NCBI GenBank assembly: GCA_964457585.1
Contig: CAYWFU010000001.1
Location: 1-64,000 of the forward strand
Reading direction: 5' to 3'
Source: CAYWFU01 sp964457585
GTDB lineage: Bacteria > JACRDZ01
Length of the DNA stretch: 64,000 bases
A model generated the notes under the pieces. That model made no database searches. It had not been told where the DNA came from and saw nothing but the letters and a program-made list of their open reading frames with translations. Positions 44,318 through 52,801 of this stretch are shown here, in pieces (the first letter of the stretch is position 1; every line of letters begins with the position of its first letter). The position numbers and the translations under genes were made by a program.

Positions 44318-46456
44318 TTAAATCCCCTGAATAAGATTTTTGATGTTAACTTTCCATTCATTGTCAGGGGAAAGTGAAAATCTCCAATTTGGTAATATAA
44401 CAGAATTTTGATATACTTTTTCCAAACCTGATTCCGACTGAGAAATAGTTTCAATCGGAAATCTCCATAATAAACATGGTATATTAAAATTAAAACTCAT
44501 TTTTATTTTTTGCCACTCATCAAAGACTTGAAGAGAAGAAATGTTTTTTTCTTCACCAACACTATCTAATGTTTTATTATCCAATTCCTTATCAGCTATT
44601 TTATAAAATCTATCATATGCTTTGCCTGCTAAAAAAGTAAAAGCAAATTCAGCTCCAAACCATAACAGAAGTTCCACATCACCTAAATTTTTTATTGTAT
44701 AATTTATATCCAGATGCACATTTGTTTTTGAAATTAAAATAGATTTTATAATAGAAACCGGGATTTGTTTTTTATTATGTAATATTTCCCCGTTTCTTTG
44801 AAACAAAATTTCTATATATTGTTCTTTATCTTCAATTTTATATGTGTATGGCTGATTAACAAAATTACCCTGTTCAGTAAAAATATTTCGCTCGAAATTC
44901 TCTAAAGTTGTATTTTCTTCCAAAAAATGATCAACTAAATATCTATGCTGATATCTGTCATAATTAATATATTTTTCAAGCCCGGATTCTTTGCTATTTA
45001 AAATATCATGAATACTTTTTGTTCCTTTAGTGTCATGAGAAATTTCTGCTGCTTTGTTTATAATTTTACTATGATAAAATTCTTTTCTTCGTGAAAATGT
45101 ATCAATTATATTAAATGAGCATGGTTTATAATCCATCTCAAAAAGTACTCCTCCATTATGCGGATCAAAATAATAATTAGCATAGGCGGAATTTACTATT
45201 ATCTCAGGATGTCCATCGCAATTAAAATCCTCTTTTTTAATTTCAATCCATTTATCGTCATCATAAGTAGTTTCGTCAATAATCTGTTCAGCTTTAATTA
45301 AATGATTAAAAACAGCGCTTCTTAAATGCGGTAAATAAAGCCCGCCAAATACTCCATGCCAATAAGCACAATTACACTGCGCTTTCCATAATTCTTTTTG
45401 CGCTTTCTGCTTAATATCCATAGGAACACAGCTTGCAGAAATCTTTTGACCTACAAGAAGCATTTTTTTATGCATTATATTACTTTCCTGATATTTAAAA
45501 AAATAATTTCTCCAGAATCCGCCTCGCAGCAGTGCCCTGTAATCTTCAAGTTGATTCCTGTCTTTTAATTCTGATTTCAATTTTTCCAGTTTCGCCTGTT
45601 CATCCCCTACCAAAGTCCATTCCGACATTTCTGTATAAGAACCATCCGAAATATAAATAATACCAAGTGGTGAAGCTTTTTCAAGATATTCAGAAAAAGT
45701 TAATAATTGCAGCCACTCTTTATTTTCAATCAATGATTTAAAAAAATTTTCTAACCAGTGTTCTTCATATACCCAGTGAAAAGTTTCAGGCCATGAACCA
45801 AATTTCTCTCCATCGTCAATCATAACAACTAAATTATTGCCAGAAGTTGAACTTAAATTGCGAAGATAATTAATTGTCTCCTCATGCATACGAAATGGAA
45901 TAGTATAACGCAGTTTTTCACTTATCGGAAAAATTTTGATGTATTTTCCCTGTTCCTCAGTTTTAAAATATCCCAAAATTTCCTCAGTTTTTAATCCTAC
46001 AAACTTAAAATGAGCATCATCCAGAATAGTATATTCTATCCCTGCTTCATTTAAAGCTTTTGGCAGATGCGATTCCCATACTCTTTCTGCCAGCCACATA
46101 CCTTTAACTTTATAGGAAAATGTTTTTTCAATATAATCACTTAATAATTTAATCTGTCCTATTTTGTCATAATCTGGAATTACAGGAAGAATAGGCTCAT
46201 AGAATGCTCCGCCAATAAGTTCAACCTGATTACGATTTACCAGAGTACGTATTATATCAAAATATTCAGGATGATTTTTTTCAAACCATTCAAGTAATAC
46301 ACCTGAATAATGGAGACTGAATTTAATTTCAGGATATTTCAATAACATATTTAAAAAAGGCTGATACGCCTGAATATAATTTTTTTCAAAAACCGAATCA
46401 AAATTACCAACTGGCTGATGACAATGTATTCCTAATACAAGATTCATTTTTTTCAT
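44318..46456 (-). CDS. GH57-family 4-alpha-glucanotransferase/amylase with DUF1925-DUF1926
   Basis: This 712-aa protein has an N-terminal GH57 barrel (LVLGIHCHQPVGNFD) with the nucleophile region LIGGAFYEPILPVIPDYDK and the acid region MIDDGEKFGSWPETF. These match the catalytic Glu and Asp of Thermococcus 4-alpha-glucanotransferase. Next come a helical DUF1925 region (LWKAQCNCAYWHGVFGGLYL) and a C-terminal DUF1926 beta-sandwich. The length and order are as in that enzyme. It has no signal peptide, so it should act on cytoplasmic glycogen or maltodextrins. It lies between yvcK and ptsH, tying glucan use to the PTS regulators. Confidence 0.9.
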   Translation of the reverse strand: MKKMNLVLGIHCHQPVGNFDSVFEKNYIQAYQPFLNMLLKYPEIKFSLHYSGVLLEWFEKNHPEYFDIIRTLVNRNQVELIGGAFYEPILPVIPDYDKIGQIKLLSDYIEKTFSYKVKGMWLAERVWESHLPKALNEAGIEYTILDDAHFKFVGLKTEEILGYFKTEEQGKYIKIFPISEKLRYTIPFRMHEETINYLRNLSSTSGNNLVVMIDDGEKFGSWPETFHWVYEEHWLENFFKSLIENKEWLQLLTFSEYLEKASPLGIIYISDGSYTEMSEWTLVGDEQAKLEKLKSELKDRNQLEDYRALLRGGFWRNYFFKYQESNIMHKKMLLVGQKISASCVPMDIKQKAQKELWKAQCNCAYWHGVFGGLYLPHLRSAVFNHLIKAEQIIDETTYDDDKWIEIKKEDFNCDGHPEIIVNSAYANYYFDPHNGGVLFEMDYKPCSFNIIDTFSRRKEFYHSKIINKAAEISHDTKGTKSIHDILNSKESGLEKYINYDRYQHRYLVDHFLEENTTLENFERNIFTEQGNFVNQPYTYKIEDKEQYIEILFQRNGEILHNKKQIPVSIIKSILISKTNVHLDINYTIKNLGDVELLLWFGAEFAFTFLAGKAYDRFYKIADKELDNKTLDSVGEEKNISSLQVFDEWQKIKMSFNFNIPCLLWRFPIETISQSESGLEKVYQNSVILPNWRFSLSPDNEWKVNIKNLIQGI

Positions 46457-46468
46457 AAAACCTCGAAT

Positions 46469-47794
46469 TTAAGGCTTGCGTTCTTCTTCTAAATCCATAC
46501 CCCAGCGTCTTTTTAAATAGATATCTGTCTGACGAATATTAGTATTAACTAAAAGGCTAACTATTGCTTTTGCAAGTTTAATTGGATCATGACGAATAAA
46601 ATTACTTTTAAATAATAAGTCATCTTCAAGAATTTTAATACCCATATTTTTTAATATTTCATGATTTACCTGCACAGATTCCGCCTTTATTTTCTTATAT
46701 TTGATTAGTAAATCCTCTGGAATAGGTGCGTTATTAATCATCACATATTTAAAAATATTTTTACCTGTATGTTCAAGAATTGTACGTACATGATCTTCAA
46801 CTGCATATCCATCTGTCTCACCGGGTTGTGTCATTATATTGCAAACATATATTTTAATAGCCTGGCTTTTTATAATTGCTTTAGAGATATCATTAATTAT
46901 CAAATTAGGCAATAAACTTGTATATAAGCTACCAGGTGATAAAATAATAATTTCAGCTTCTTCAATTGCTTTTATACATTCCGGATTTGGTTTGCATTCT
47001 TTAGGCTTTAAAGAGACATTTTTTATTTTTTGCAGGGTCTTTGATATATTACTCTCTCCTTCAAGTAATTCTCCATTCTCAAGTTCTGCTGCTAATACTA
47101 CATTTTCTAAAGTGGCTGGGATTACCTGTCCTCTTATCGCCAGTACTTTGCTTGATTGACGAATCGCTTCAGTAAAATCACCTGTAACTTTGGTCATTGC
47201 CGCAATAAACAGATTACCAAAACTGTGTCCGGCTAATTCTTCACTTTGTTCTGTAAATCTATATTGGAAAATATCTCCCATTAACGGTTCCTGATCAGCA
47301 AGAGAAACAAGACAATTACGTATATCACCGGGCGGAAGAACTTTAAAATCTCTGCGTAAACGTCCTGAACTGCCTCCATCATCTGCAACAGTAACTATAG
47401 CTGTAATATTGCTGGTAATCTCCTTTAAACCTTGAAGTACTATTGGCAAGCCAGTTCCTCCGCCAATAGCAACAATCTTTGGACCTTTTTCCAATTGCCG
47501 TTTTTTAAAAACCATATCAACGATTTCATCTTCTCGTTCTGGAATAAGCACATTTAAAATAGATTGAAATGATTTTTGTATTCCCATAATAATCAAAACA
47601 CTTCCTGCACCAAAGAAAATAAGGTTAAAATAATAAGGATAAAATTCGCTTATTAAAAAAGTTTTATAATAAGCAACCCTATCACTTACTCCAAAAACTA
47701 TAAAAAGAATTCCTAGAAAGACCAATAATAACCAGCGTTTAACTTTCATTCCCGGGTATAACCATTTTAATCTTTTCATTTTAAAATACCTCAA
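46469..47794 (-). CDS. yvcK: YvcK/CofD-like gluconeogenesis factor with N-terminal membrane segments
   Basis: This 441-aa protein has two membrane helices in residues about 18-75, then the CofD-like Rossmann domain with IGGGTGLPIVLQGLK, TVADDGGSSGRLRRDF, LPPGDIRNCLVSLAD and HSFGNLF. B. subtilis YvcK binds UDP-GlcNAc and supports growth on gluconeogenic carbon and proper cell-wall synthesis. The N-terminal membrane part is an addition relative to YvcK itself but occurs in many bacteria. It abuts rapZ (the rapZ stop is immediately upstream), the classic rapZ-yvcK pairing. Confidence 0.93.
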   Translation of the reverse strand: MRYFKMKRLKWLYPGMKVKRWLLLVFLGILFIVFGVSDRVAYYKTFLISEFYPYYFNLIFFGAGSVLIIMGIQKSFQSILNVLIPEREDEIVDMVFKKRQLEKGPKIVAIGGGTGLPIVLQGLKEITSNITAIVTVADDGGSSGRLRRDFKVLPPGDIRNCLVSLADQEPLMGDIFQYRFTEQSEELAGHSFGNLFIAAMTKVTGDFTEAIRQSSKVLAIRGQVIPATLENVVLAAELENGELLEGESNISKTLQKIKNVSLKPKECKPNPECIKAIEEAEIIILSPGSLYTSLLPNLIINDISKAIIKSQAIKIYVCNIMTQPGETDGYAVEDHVRTILEHTGKNIFKYVMINNAPIPEDLLIKYKKIKAESVQVNHEILKNMGIKILEDDLLFKSNFIRHDPIKLAKAIVSLLVNTNIRQTDIYLKRRWGMDLEEERKP

Positions 47795-48664
47795 TCATTC
47801 TCTATCAATATCTCTATAAATTGTTTTAACTGCATAATCTTGTTTCAGTAAATGCGATGCCAGCTCATCAGCAATAACTACTGAGCGATGTTTTCCGCCA
47901 GTACATCCGATTGCTATAGTTAGATACGCTTTAGTTTCAACAATATATTTTGGGAGTAAAAAATCAATAAGAGAATATAATTTATCAATAAATTCTTGTG
48001 TCATTTTTTTTTCCAGAACATAATTTTTAATTTTATCTGTTTTCCCATTTAGCGGTTTTAGCTCTTCAATATAATGAGGATTTGGCAAAAAACGAACATC
48101 GAAAACAATATCCGCATCCATAGGAATTCCAAATTTATATCCAAAAGCATATAACCTTATTAACAATTTATATGCATTTTCTTTTTCGGTAAATTTACTA
48201 ATAATAAAATTTTTTAAATCATTTTGTGTTAGCTCTGATGTATCAATAATATAAGTGGCTTTTTCTCGTATATGCTCCAGCATTTTTTTTTCTTTACTGA
48301 TATTATCCATGATTGTACCTTCTTCACCAAGCGGATGTTTGCGGCGTGTGGTGCTATAACGACGAATAATAGATTTTTCATTCGCTTCCAGAAAAATAAT
48401 ATCATAATGAAATCCCACTTGATCCAGATTTTCCAGCACTTTGCAAAAACTATCCAAAAATTCTCTTTCCCTGATATCGATTACAAGCGCTACTTTATCA
48501 ATGCGCTTCTCTGTTTCAGCACATATTTCAATAAATTTTTCTATTAGCATTACAGGCAAATTGTATATACAAAAAAATTCCATATCCTCGAAAATTTTAA
48601 TTACTTCACTTTTCCCTGCACCTGATAAACCTGTAATAATAATAAGTTTAATATTCTTCATCAT
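47795..48664 (-). CDS. rapZ: RapZ nucleotide-binding regulator
   Basis: This 289-aa protein has the P-loop GLSGAGKSEV at residue ~12, a Walker B-like ALVIDIRE, the YSTTRRKHPL stretch, and the C-terminal RapZ motif IAIGCTGGKHRSVVIAD. In E. coli it binds GlmY sRNA and steers glmS mRNA decay to set amino-sugar synthesis; in Gram-positives the orthologue (YvcJ) has less defined roles. It overlaps hprK by 17 bp and abuts yvcK, so it lies in one transcript with both. Confidence 0.96.
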   Translation of the reverse strand: MMKNIKLIIITGLSGAGKSEVIKIFEDMEFFCIYNLPVMLIEKFIEICAETEKRIDKVALVIDIREREFLDSFCKVLENLDQVGFHYDIIFLEANEKSIIRRYSTTRRKHPLGEEGTIMDNISKEKKMLEHIREKATYIIDTSELTQNDLKNFIISKFTEKENAYKLLIRLYAFGYKFGIPMDADIVFDVRFLPNPHYIEELKPLNGKTDKIKNYVLEKKMTQEFIDKLYSLIDFLLPKYIVETKAYLTIAIGCTGGKHRSVVIADELASHLLKQDYAVKTIYRDIDRE

Positions 48665-49640
48665 TGGGAGATTCTCTTTCTTCCAGATTATCTATGTCAT
48701 TTTTATTTTTTTCTTTCTGAATACGACCGATTATTTTTTCATTAAATTCACGAGCTGTATGGTGTCCCATCTTTTTTAAGCGCAGGTTAAGTACGGCAAC
48801 TTCAACTACTATAGAAACATTTCTGCCGGGTCTTACCGGTACTGTAATTTCAGGAATATCTATACCTAAAATATTGAATTTATTTTCTATAAGCCCAACA
48901 CGATCATACTCTTTAGATTCATCCCATTCTTCCAATTTTACCACCAGACCTATCCTTTCCTGACTGCGAATAGCCTGAGCTCCAAAAAGGTCTTTAATAT
49001 TAATAATTCCTATCCCTCTTATTTCCATATGATGTCTTGTAAGCTCTGACGCTGTCCCTACTAAAACTTTCCCTTCTCTCAAACTTATCTCCACCATATC
49101 ATCAGCAACCAGACGATGTCCTCTGCCAATTAATTCCAATGCACATTCGCTTTTACCAATCCCGCTTTTTCCTAAAATCAGAACACCTATTCCGAAAATA
49201 TCAACCAATACTGCATGAAAACTGGTTGTTGGTCTAAATTTTTCCTGTAAATATTTAACGATTTTATCAATAAAAGTTGCGCTGTCTAGACTGGTACGAA
49301 TTATAGATACATCGTACTTGTTTGCATGTGACACAAAATCCATAGGGGGGTCTAAATGTCTGGTAATAACAAAACAGGGAGAGCTGTAATTAAATAATTT
49401 ATTTAAAATATCCTTACGTTTTTTTGAATTTAAATTATGCAGATAGGTTATTTCTCTTTTCCCAAGTATCTGCATCTGCTCATAAACAAAATAATCAAAA
49501 TACCCTGATAGAGCTAGTCCAGGACGATTTATACCTGCTGATGTAATTTTATTTTCTAATCCTTTATTTTTGGTGAGCAATTCAAGATCAAGAAGAGTTT
49601 TATTTTCATTATAAAGTTTACTGACTTTTAGATATGGCAA
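48648..49640 (-). CDS. hprK: HPr kinase/phosphorylase
   Basis: This 330-aa protein starts at a TTG (49638-49640) behind GGAGGT with 5-6 nt spacing. It has the N-terminal HprK domain (about 1-130), the P-loop GKSGIGKSECAL near 158, and the signature HHMEIRGIGIINIKDLFG. It phosphorylates HPr on Ser46 with ATP or pyrophosphate and can reverse this, reporting metabolic state. HPr with the target Ser is encoded in the same cluster. The strong ribosome site sits within an inverted repeat spanning 49641-49857, so translation could depend on RNA folding. Confidence 0.96.
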   Translation of the reverse strand: MPYLKVSKLYNENKTLLDLELLTKNKGLENKITSAGINRPGLALSGYFDYFVYEQMQILGKREITYLHNLNSKKRKDILNKLFNYSSPCFVITRHLDPPMDFVSHANKYDVSIIRTSLDSATFIDKIVKYLQEKFRPTTSFHAVLVDIFGIGVLILGKSGIGKSECALELIGRGHRLVADDMVEISLREGKVLVGTASELTRHHMEIRGIGIINIKDLFGAQAIRSQERIGLVVKLEEWDESKEYDRVGLIENKFNILGIDIPEITVPVRPGRNVSIVVEVAVLNLRLKKMGHHTAREFNEKIIGRIQKEKNKNDIDNLEERESPNDEEY

Positions 49641-49857
49641 TTTTTACCTCCAAATATTAGAAAATATTTTCGCCCCCAGATTTGGGTTTGATTTGCCTGA
49701 TTAGAGAGTGGCAAAAGCTCTTTTAAAATAGTGAGCCATTTCGATGTTTTTGCCACTCTCTAATCGGGCAAAGATGTCCTCTAGATGGGATGCGAAAATA
49801 TCACGTTATTTTTTCGCGAATCCTTAATCAATAAAAAATTAAAATTGGAGGTAAAAA
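49641..49857. repeat. 217-bp nested inverted repeat between ptsN and hprK
   Basis: Outer arms TTTTTACCTCCAA (49641-49653) and TTGGAGGTAAAAA (49845-49857) are exact inverses, and the left one contains the hprK ribosome site. Inside, TATTTTCGC (49665-49673) and GCGAAAATA (49792-49800) pair. So do the 24-nt arms 49693-49716 and 49748-49771 (core GATTAGAGAGTGGC), with one mismatch. It fills the whole gap between two operon genes. It could be a MITE that has landed there, and it could fold in the mRNA to hide or expose the ribosome site. Confidence 0.7.
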
Positions 49858-49860
49858 AAA

Positions 49861-50322
49861 TTATCTTTTTTCTTCCCTTTTAATTATATTTAAAACTTCT
49901 GTTTCATCTTTTGCCTGTTTCAATAAATTGCGAAAATAACCATCTTTCAATAGACGGGAAAGATTAGCTAAAGTTTTAAGATACAAATTTTCCGTATCTT
50001 CTTTTGGAGCAATCAGCAGAAAAAATAAATAAACTTGAGCGCCATCTAATGCGCCAAAATTAACTCCATTTGTTGAACGGCCAAAAACCATACAAATCTT
50101 TTTTACAATAGAAGTTTTTCCATGGGGGATAGCAATCCCTTCTCCAATTCCAGTACTGCCTAATTTTTCACGATCCATTAAAACTTTAATAATTTCATCA
50201 GAATCTTTTATTTCTTTATTTTTAGACAATACATTGACCATTTCTTCGATAATATCTTGTTTTTCCACTGCTTTCAGATTCATTATGATGTTCTTTTTAG
50301 TTAAAAAATCTGAAATTTGCAT
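49861..50322 (-). CDS. ptsN: PTS EIIA-Ntr-type regulator
   Basis: This 153-aa protein has the phosphorylation-site His in GIAIPHGKTS (about residue 67), the FGRSTNGVNFGALDGAQVYL segment split by one residue from standard members, and the C-terminal helix of EIIA(fru/Ntr) domains. It accepts phosphate from HPr and acts by protein contact, in proteobacteria on potassium transport, phosphate and sigma54-linked processes. Its position next to hpf and hprK copies the rpoN-hpf-ptsN-rapZ arrangement, though rpoN is absent here. Confidence 0.94.
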   Translation of the reverse strand: MQISDFLTKKNIIMNLKAVEKQDIIEEMVNVLSKNKEIKDSDEIIKVLMDREKLGSTGIGEGIAIPHGKTSIVKKICMVFGRSTNGVNFGALDGAQVYLFFLLIAPKEDTENLYLKTLANLSRLLKDGYFRNLLKQAKDETEVLNIIKREEKR

Positions 50323-50397
50323 TTTTCTCCTCCGTTAAGAACCTATTTTAGTAGAATAATATCTATATGAATAGATTCATAAACTAACATTAATGAA

Positions 50398-50949
50398 TTA
50401 ATAATCTTTATCTATTAAACCGTATGTTCCATCCTTTCTATGATAAATTATATTTGTTCTATCTGTATCTGCATTAACAAAAACCAAAAAATTATCTCCT
50501 AATAAATCCATTTGCATTATTGCTTCATCAATTGACATGGGTTTTATTTCAAATTTTTTAGTTTTTACTACTTTATATATAGGTTCTGTTTTAACTTCAT
50601 GTTCCTGTCGCATAATATTCAGAATAATATTTCTTTTAATTTTTGAAGAAAAACGCGGAGTATGTTTTGAAATTTTTTCTTTATATTTTTTTATCTGCCT
50701 CTCAACTTTTTCCAGAACCTTATCAATTGAAGCATACATATCTTCAGAACATTCTTCTCCCTGAATTGTAATTCCATTAGCGTGTATCGTTATTTCTGCT
50801 ACTTGATCTGTTTTACCTTCCAGACCTAAAATAACGTGAGCATCTATTATATTATTAAAATACCTGCTTAATTTACTAACTTTTTTCTCTACATAATCAC
50901 GGAGAGCAGATGTTATTTCAATATGTCTGCCAGTAATAGAGATATACAT
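50398..50949 (-). CDS. hpf: Ribosome hibernation-promoting factor, long form
   Basis: This 183-aa protein has an N-terminal ribosome-binding S30AE domain (MYISITGRHIEITSALRDYV, about 1-100) and a C-terminal dimerisation domain (about 125-183: PMSIDEAIMQMDLLGDNFLV, YHRKDGTYGLIDKDY). The C-terminal part marks the long form that makes 100S ribosome dimers. It heads the phosphorelay cluster, 75 bp upstream of ptsN. Confidence 0.96.
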   Translation of the reverse strand: MYISITGRHIEITSALRDYVEKKVSKLSRYFNNIIDAHVILGLEGKTDQVAEITIHANGITIQGEECSEDMYASIDKVLEKVERQIKKYKEKISKHTPRFSSKIKRNIILNIMRQEHEVKTEPIYKVVKTKKFEIKPMSIDEAIMQMDLLGDNFLVFVNADTDRTNIIYHRKDGTYGLIDKDY

Positions 50950-51091
50950 GAATTAAATCTCCTTTCATAAAAAACTTATATTTATTTACATTATCAAAAA
51001 ATTTATGATACAACCCTCCTTTCATTAATCTTTTTTAAAAATGAAGATAACATATTTTATTAACCTTTGCAACAAAATATTAGCATATAGG

Positions 51092-51268
51092 GTAATCCCT
51101 CAGTTATGAGGGGAATTATTAAATTATTTGTTGATTGATTTATACATTTATGTCACCAGTTTTCTGGTCACCAGTCACCAGTTAAAGACGCTGAAATCTT
51201 TTTACTGGTGACGACTATGTGACTGGTGACTTTTACGTGTAATTTCCACCAATAACTGAGGCATTACA
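51092..51268. mobile_element. MITE-like element with reiterated GTCACCAGT core and flanking direct repeats
   Basis: TAATCCCTCAGTTAT (51093-51107) and ATAACTGAGGCATTA (51252-51266) are inverted with one mismatch. ATATAGGGT flanks both sides (51085-51093 and 51269-51277), like a 7-9 bp target duplication. The interior has GTCACCAGT words on the left (51151, 51168 region) and ACTGGTGAC words on the right (51204-51231), forming a second nested palindrome. There is no ORF. Confidence 0.55.
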
Positions 51269-51281
51269 ATATAGGGTGGAT

Positions 51282-51404
51282 GGAATTGAAAATTGAGCAT
51301 TGAGATTTGAGATTTAAAAACATGCTTTTAATGTAATTTAGCGAATAAAATTATTTAGAAAAGATATTTAATGCTCAATGCTCAATTGTAAATGCTCAAT
51401 TGAC
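51282..51404. repeat. Palindrome built from reiterated ATTGAGCATT words
   Basis: ATTGAGCATTGAG (51292-51304) is exactly inverted as CTCAATGCTCAAT (51374-51386). Further degenerate copies of the same word lie on each side (AATTGAAAATTGAG, GAGATTTGAGATTT; AAATGCTCAATTGACAAT). This is the same design as the elements at 6076, 51092 and 61568. No ORF. Confidence 0.6.
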
Positions 51405-51488
51405 AATAAAATCATCAAAAGATAGATGCGGGTAACGTTAAATTTTAAGGTAGGGATGAATTAGTATAATCAAATTTTAAGGAGGAGT

Positions 51489-51523
51489 GGGGGCAAAAAA
51501 TAGAGGAAAACTTTTTGCCCCCC
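51489..51523. repeat. G-rich hairpin, stem GGGGGCAAAAA
   Basis: GGGGGCAAAAA (51489-51499) pairs with TTTTTGCCCCC (51512-51522) around a 12-nt loop. No T tract follows on either strand, so this is not a clear terminator. The remaining bases of the 800-bp gap between hpf and the next gene (50950-51755) hold AT-rich DNA with short ATGCCATT/ATGGCA dyads near 51690-51740 and no gene I can support. Confidence 0.5.
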
Positions 51524-51755
51524 AGTAACGTTTTAAGGGAAACGCTACTATGTATTATGAGCTATATAACATGACTCATATAATTTATATATGCAATTAA
51601 TATGCCAAGCATTAAAATATTACATTTTTCAAAAAAATGTATATATCTTAAGGATATATTAAACTTTTTTAAAAAAATCAAATTTATCTAAATGCCATTT
51701 TGACATCTGATTTATATTAATTTTATTATATATGCCATTATGGCACTAACTAAAT

Positions 51756-52661
51756 TTATTTTAAATCTTTACATGTAGCGTCTCTTATATATCCTTCTTT
51801 TTCTGCTTCTTCAGGTGAATCGAAATAATCTTTTTCCGATTTTATCCATTTTATCTTTTCACATTTATAATGATGATATATTTTTGTTTTTCTATGCCCA
51901 ACATATTTCCCTTTAGATTTCACTTCTGATATCTGCGATTTTTTTTCAATGTCTACTTTTTTCAGTGGAATCTCATCTACTTTTACTTTTGCCCCCTTTT
52001 GAAGTAAATCCAGATATTTTTGCAATCTATCTTTTTTAGGACTTTCTACTGGAGATATTGCGGGTATTGTCTGTTCTTTCTTTTCTTCAATTACTATCTC
52101 TTTTTCAACACTTTTTTCTTCAATATCTTTACTTACTTTTCTTGACCTCCATGTTAAATTCTGCATACTGGGTATCTGCCATAATCCTATCTTTTTTTCA
52201 CTTGCTTGATTCTCATATTCTTCAAATTCTTTTTGATATTTAAATCCATATGAATAATCAATAATTACATACCCTTTTTTAATTAGTTCTGCATTTAAAA
52301 AAGTCCCATCTTCAAGATATACATAAACACGATAATTTGATTGATTATCGATACTCAGGGATCCGGGTAAATCAGAATCACATGAAAGCCGCACATGTTG
52401 TTTGAAAATATTATCATTAAGATATTTCACAAATTCATTAACACCAAATTCACCTGCTTCTTCAGGAACTTTAATACCAAGAAAAGATGCGCTCTCTCCA
52501 GATGAAATGACAAAAGAACCATCTGGTTTAATTTTAAATACTACGCGTAGATTTTTATAGCTGCATATATCTGTTGCATAAATATTTGTGGAAATGAAAA
52601 TATAGGACAGGATGAATATAAAAAAAATATATCTTTTTTTTAAGGATAAATTTTTTATCAT
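51756..52661 (-). CDS. Secreted thermonuclease-fold protein with C-terminal Cys/His segment
   Basis: This 301-aa protein has a signal peptide (residues 1-29, ending NIYA), then a staphylococcal-nuclease-like OB fold (about 35-165: FLGIKVPEEAGEFGVNEFVK, NYRVYVYLEDGTFLNAELIK, SEKKIGLWQIP). The active-site arginine before 'LGI..PE' is replaced (SASFLGI where RLxGI is usual), and the second arginine is doubtful, so nuclease activity may be lost. After a charged linker, residues about 255-301 (KIYHHYKCEKIKWIKSEKDY, EAEKEGYIRDATCKDL) match the short YHxxxC...C segment often attached to secreted nucleases. It is divergently transcribed from the U32 pair. Confidence 0.7.
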   Translation of the reverse strand: MIKNLSLKKRYIFFIFILSYIFISTNIYATDICSYKNLRVVFKIKPDGSFVISSGESASFLGIKVPEEAGEFGVNEFVKYLNDNIFKQHVRLSCDSDLPGSLSIDNQSNYRVYVYLEDGTFLNAELIKKGYVIIDYSYGFKYQKEFEEYENQASEKKIGLWQIPSMQNLTWRSRKVSKDIEEKSVEKEIVIEEKKEQTIPAISPVESPKKDRLQKYLDLLQKGAKVKVDEIPLKKVDIEKKSQISEVKSKGKYVGHRKTKIYHHYKCEKIKWIKSEKDYFDSPEEAEKEGYIRDATCKDLK

Positions 52662-52754
52662 TTGTATCCCTGCTTATAAATAAAAGACTAAAATAATATT
52701 ATAATATTAATAGAAAATATATATTAAATCAAGATTTTTTTAAATTAAAATTGT

Positions 52755-52783
52755 TTGACAAACAAATATTATGGTTTTATATT
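52755..52783 (+). promoter_or_regulatory. Sigma70 promoter of the U32 pair
   Basis: TTGACA (52755-52760), 17-bp spacer and TATATT (52778-52783), 18 bp before the ATG at 52802, with an AAGGA ribosome site between. Confidence 0.7.
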
Positions 52784-52801
52784 ATCTGAAAAAGGAAAAA
52801 T

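Noticed and set aside
51489..51523. GGGGGCAAAAA hairpin as a Rho-independent terminator
   Set aside because: No run of T follows the stem on either strand, and it is far from the end of any gene.
50950..51755. Possible RNA gene or riboswitch in the 800-bp gap
   Set aside because: The structure is explained by palindromic repeats; I see no tRNA cloverleaf, no known riboswitch core and no T-tract terminator.
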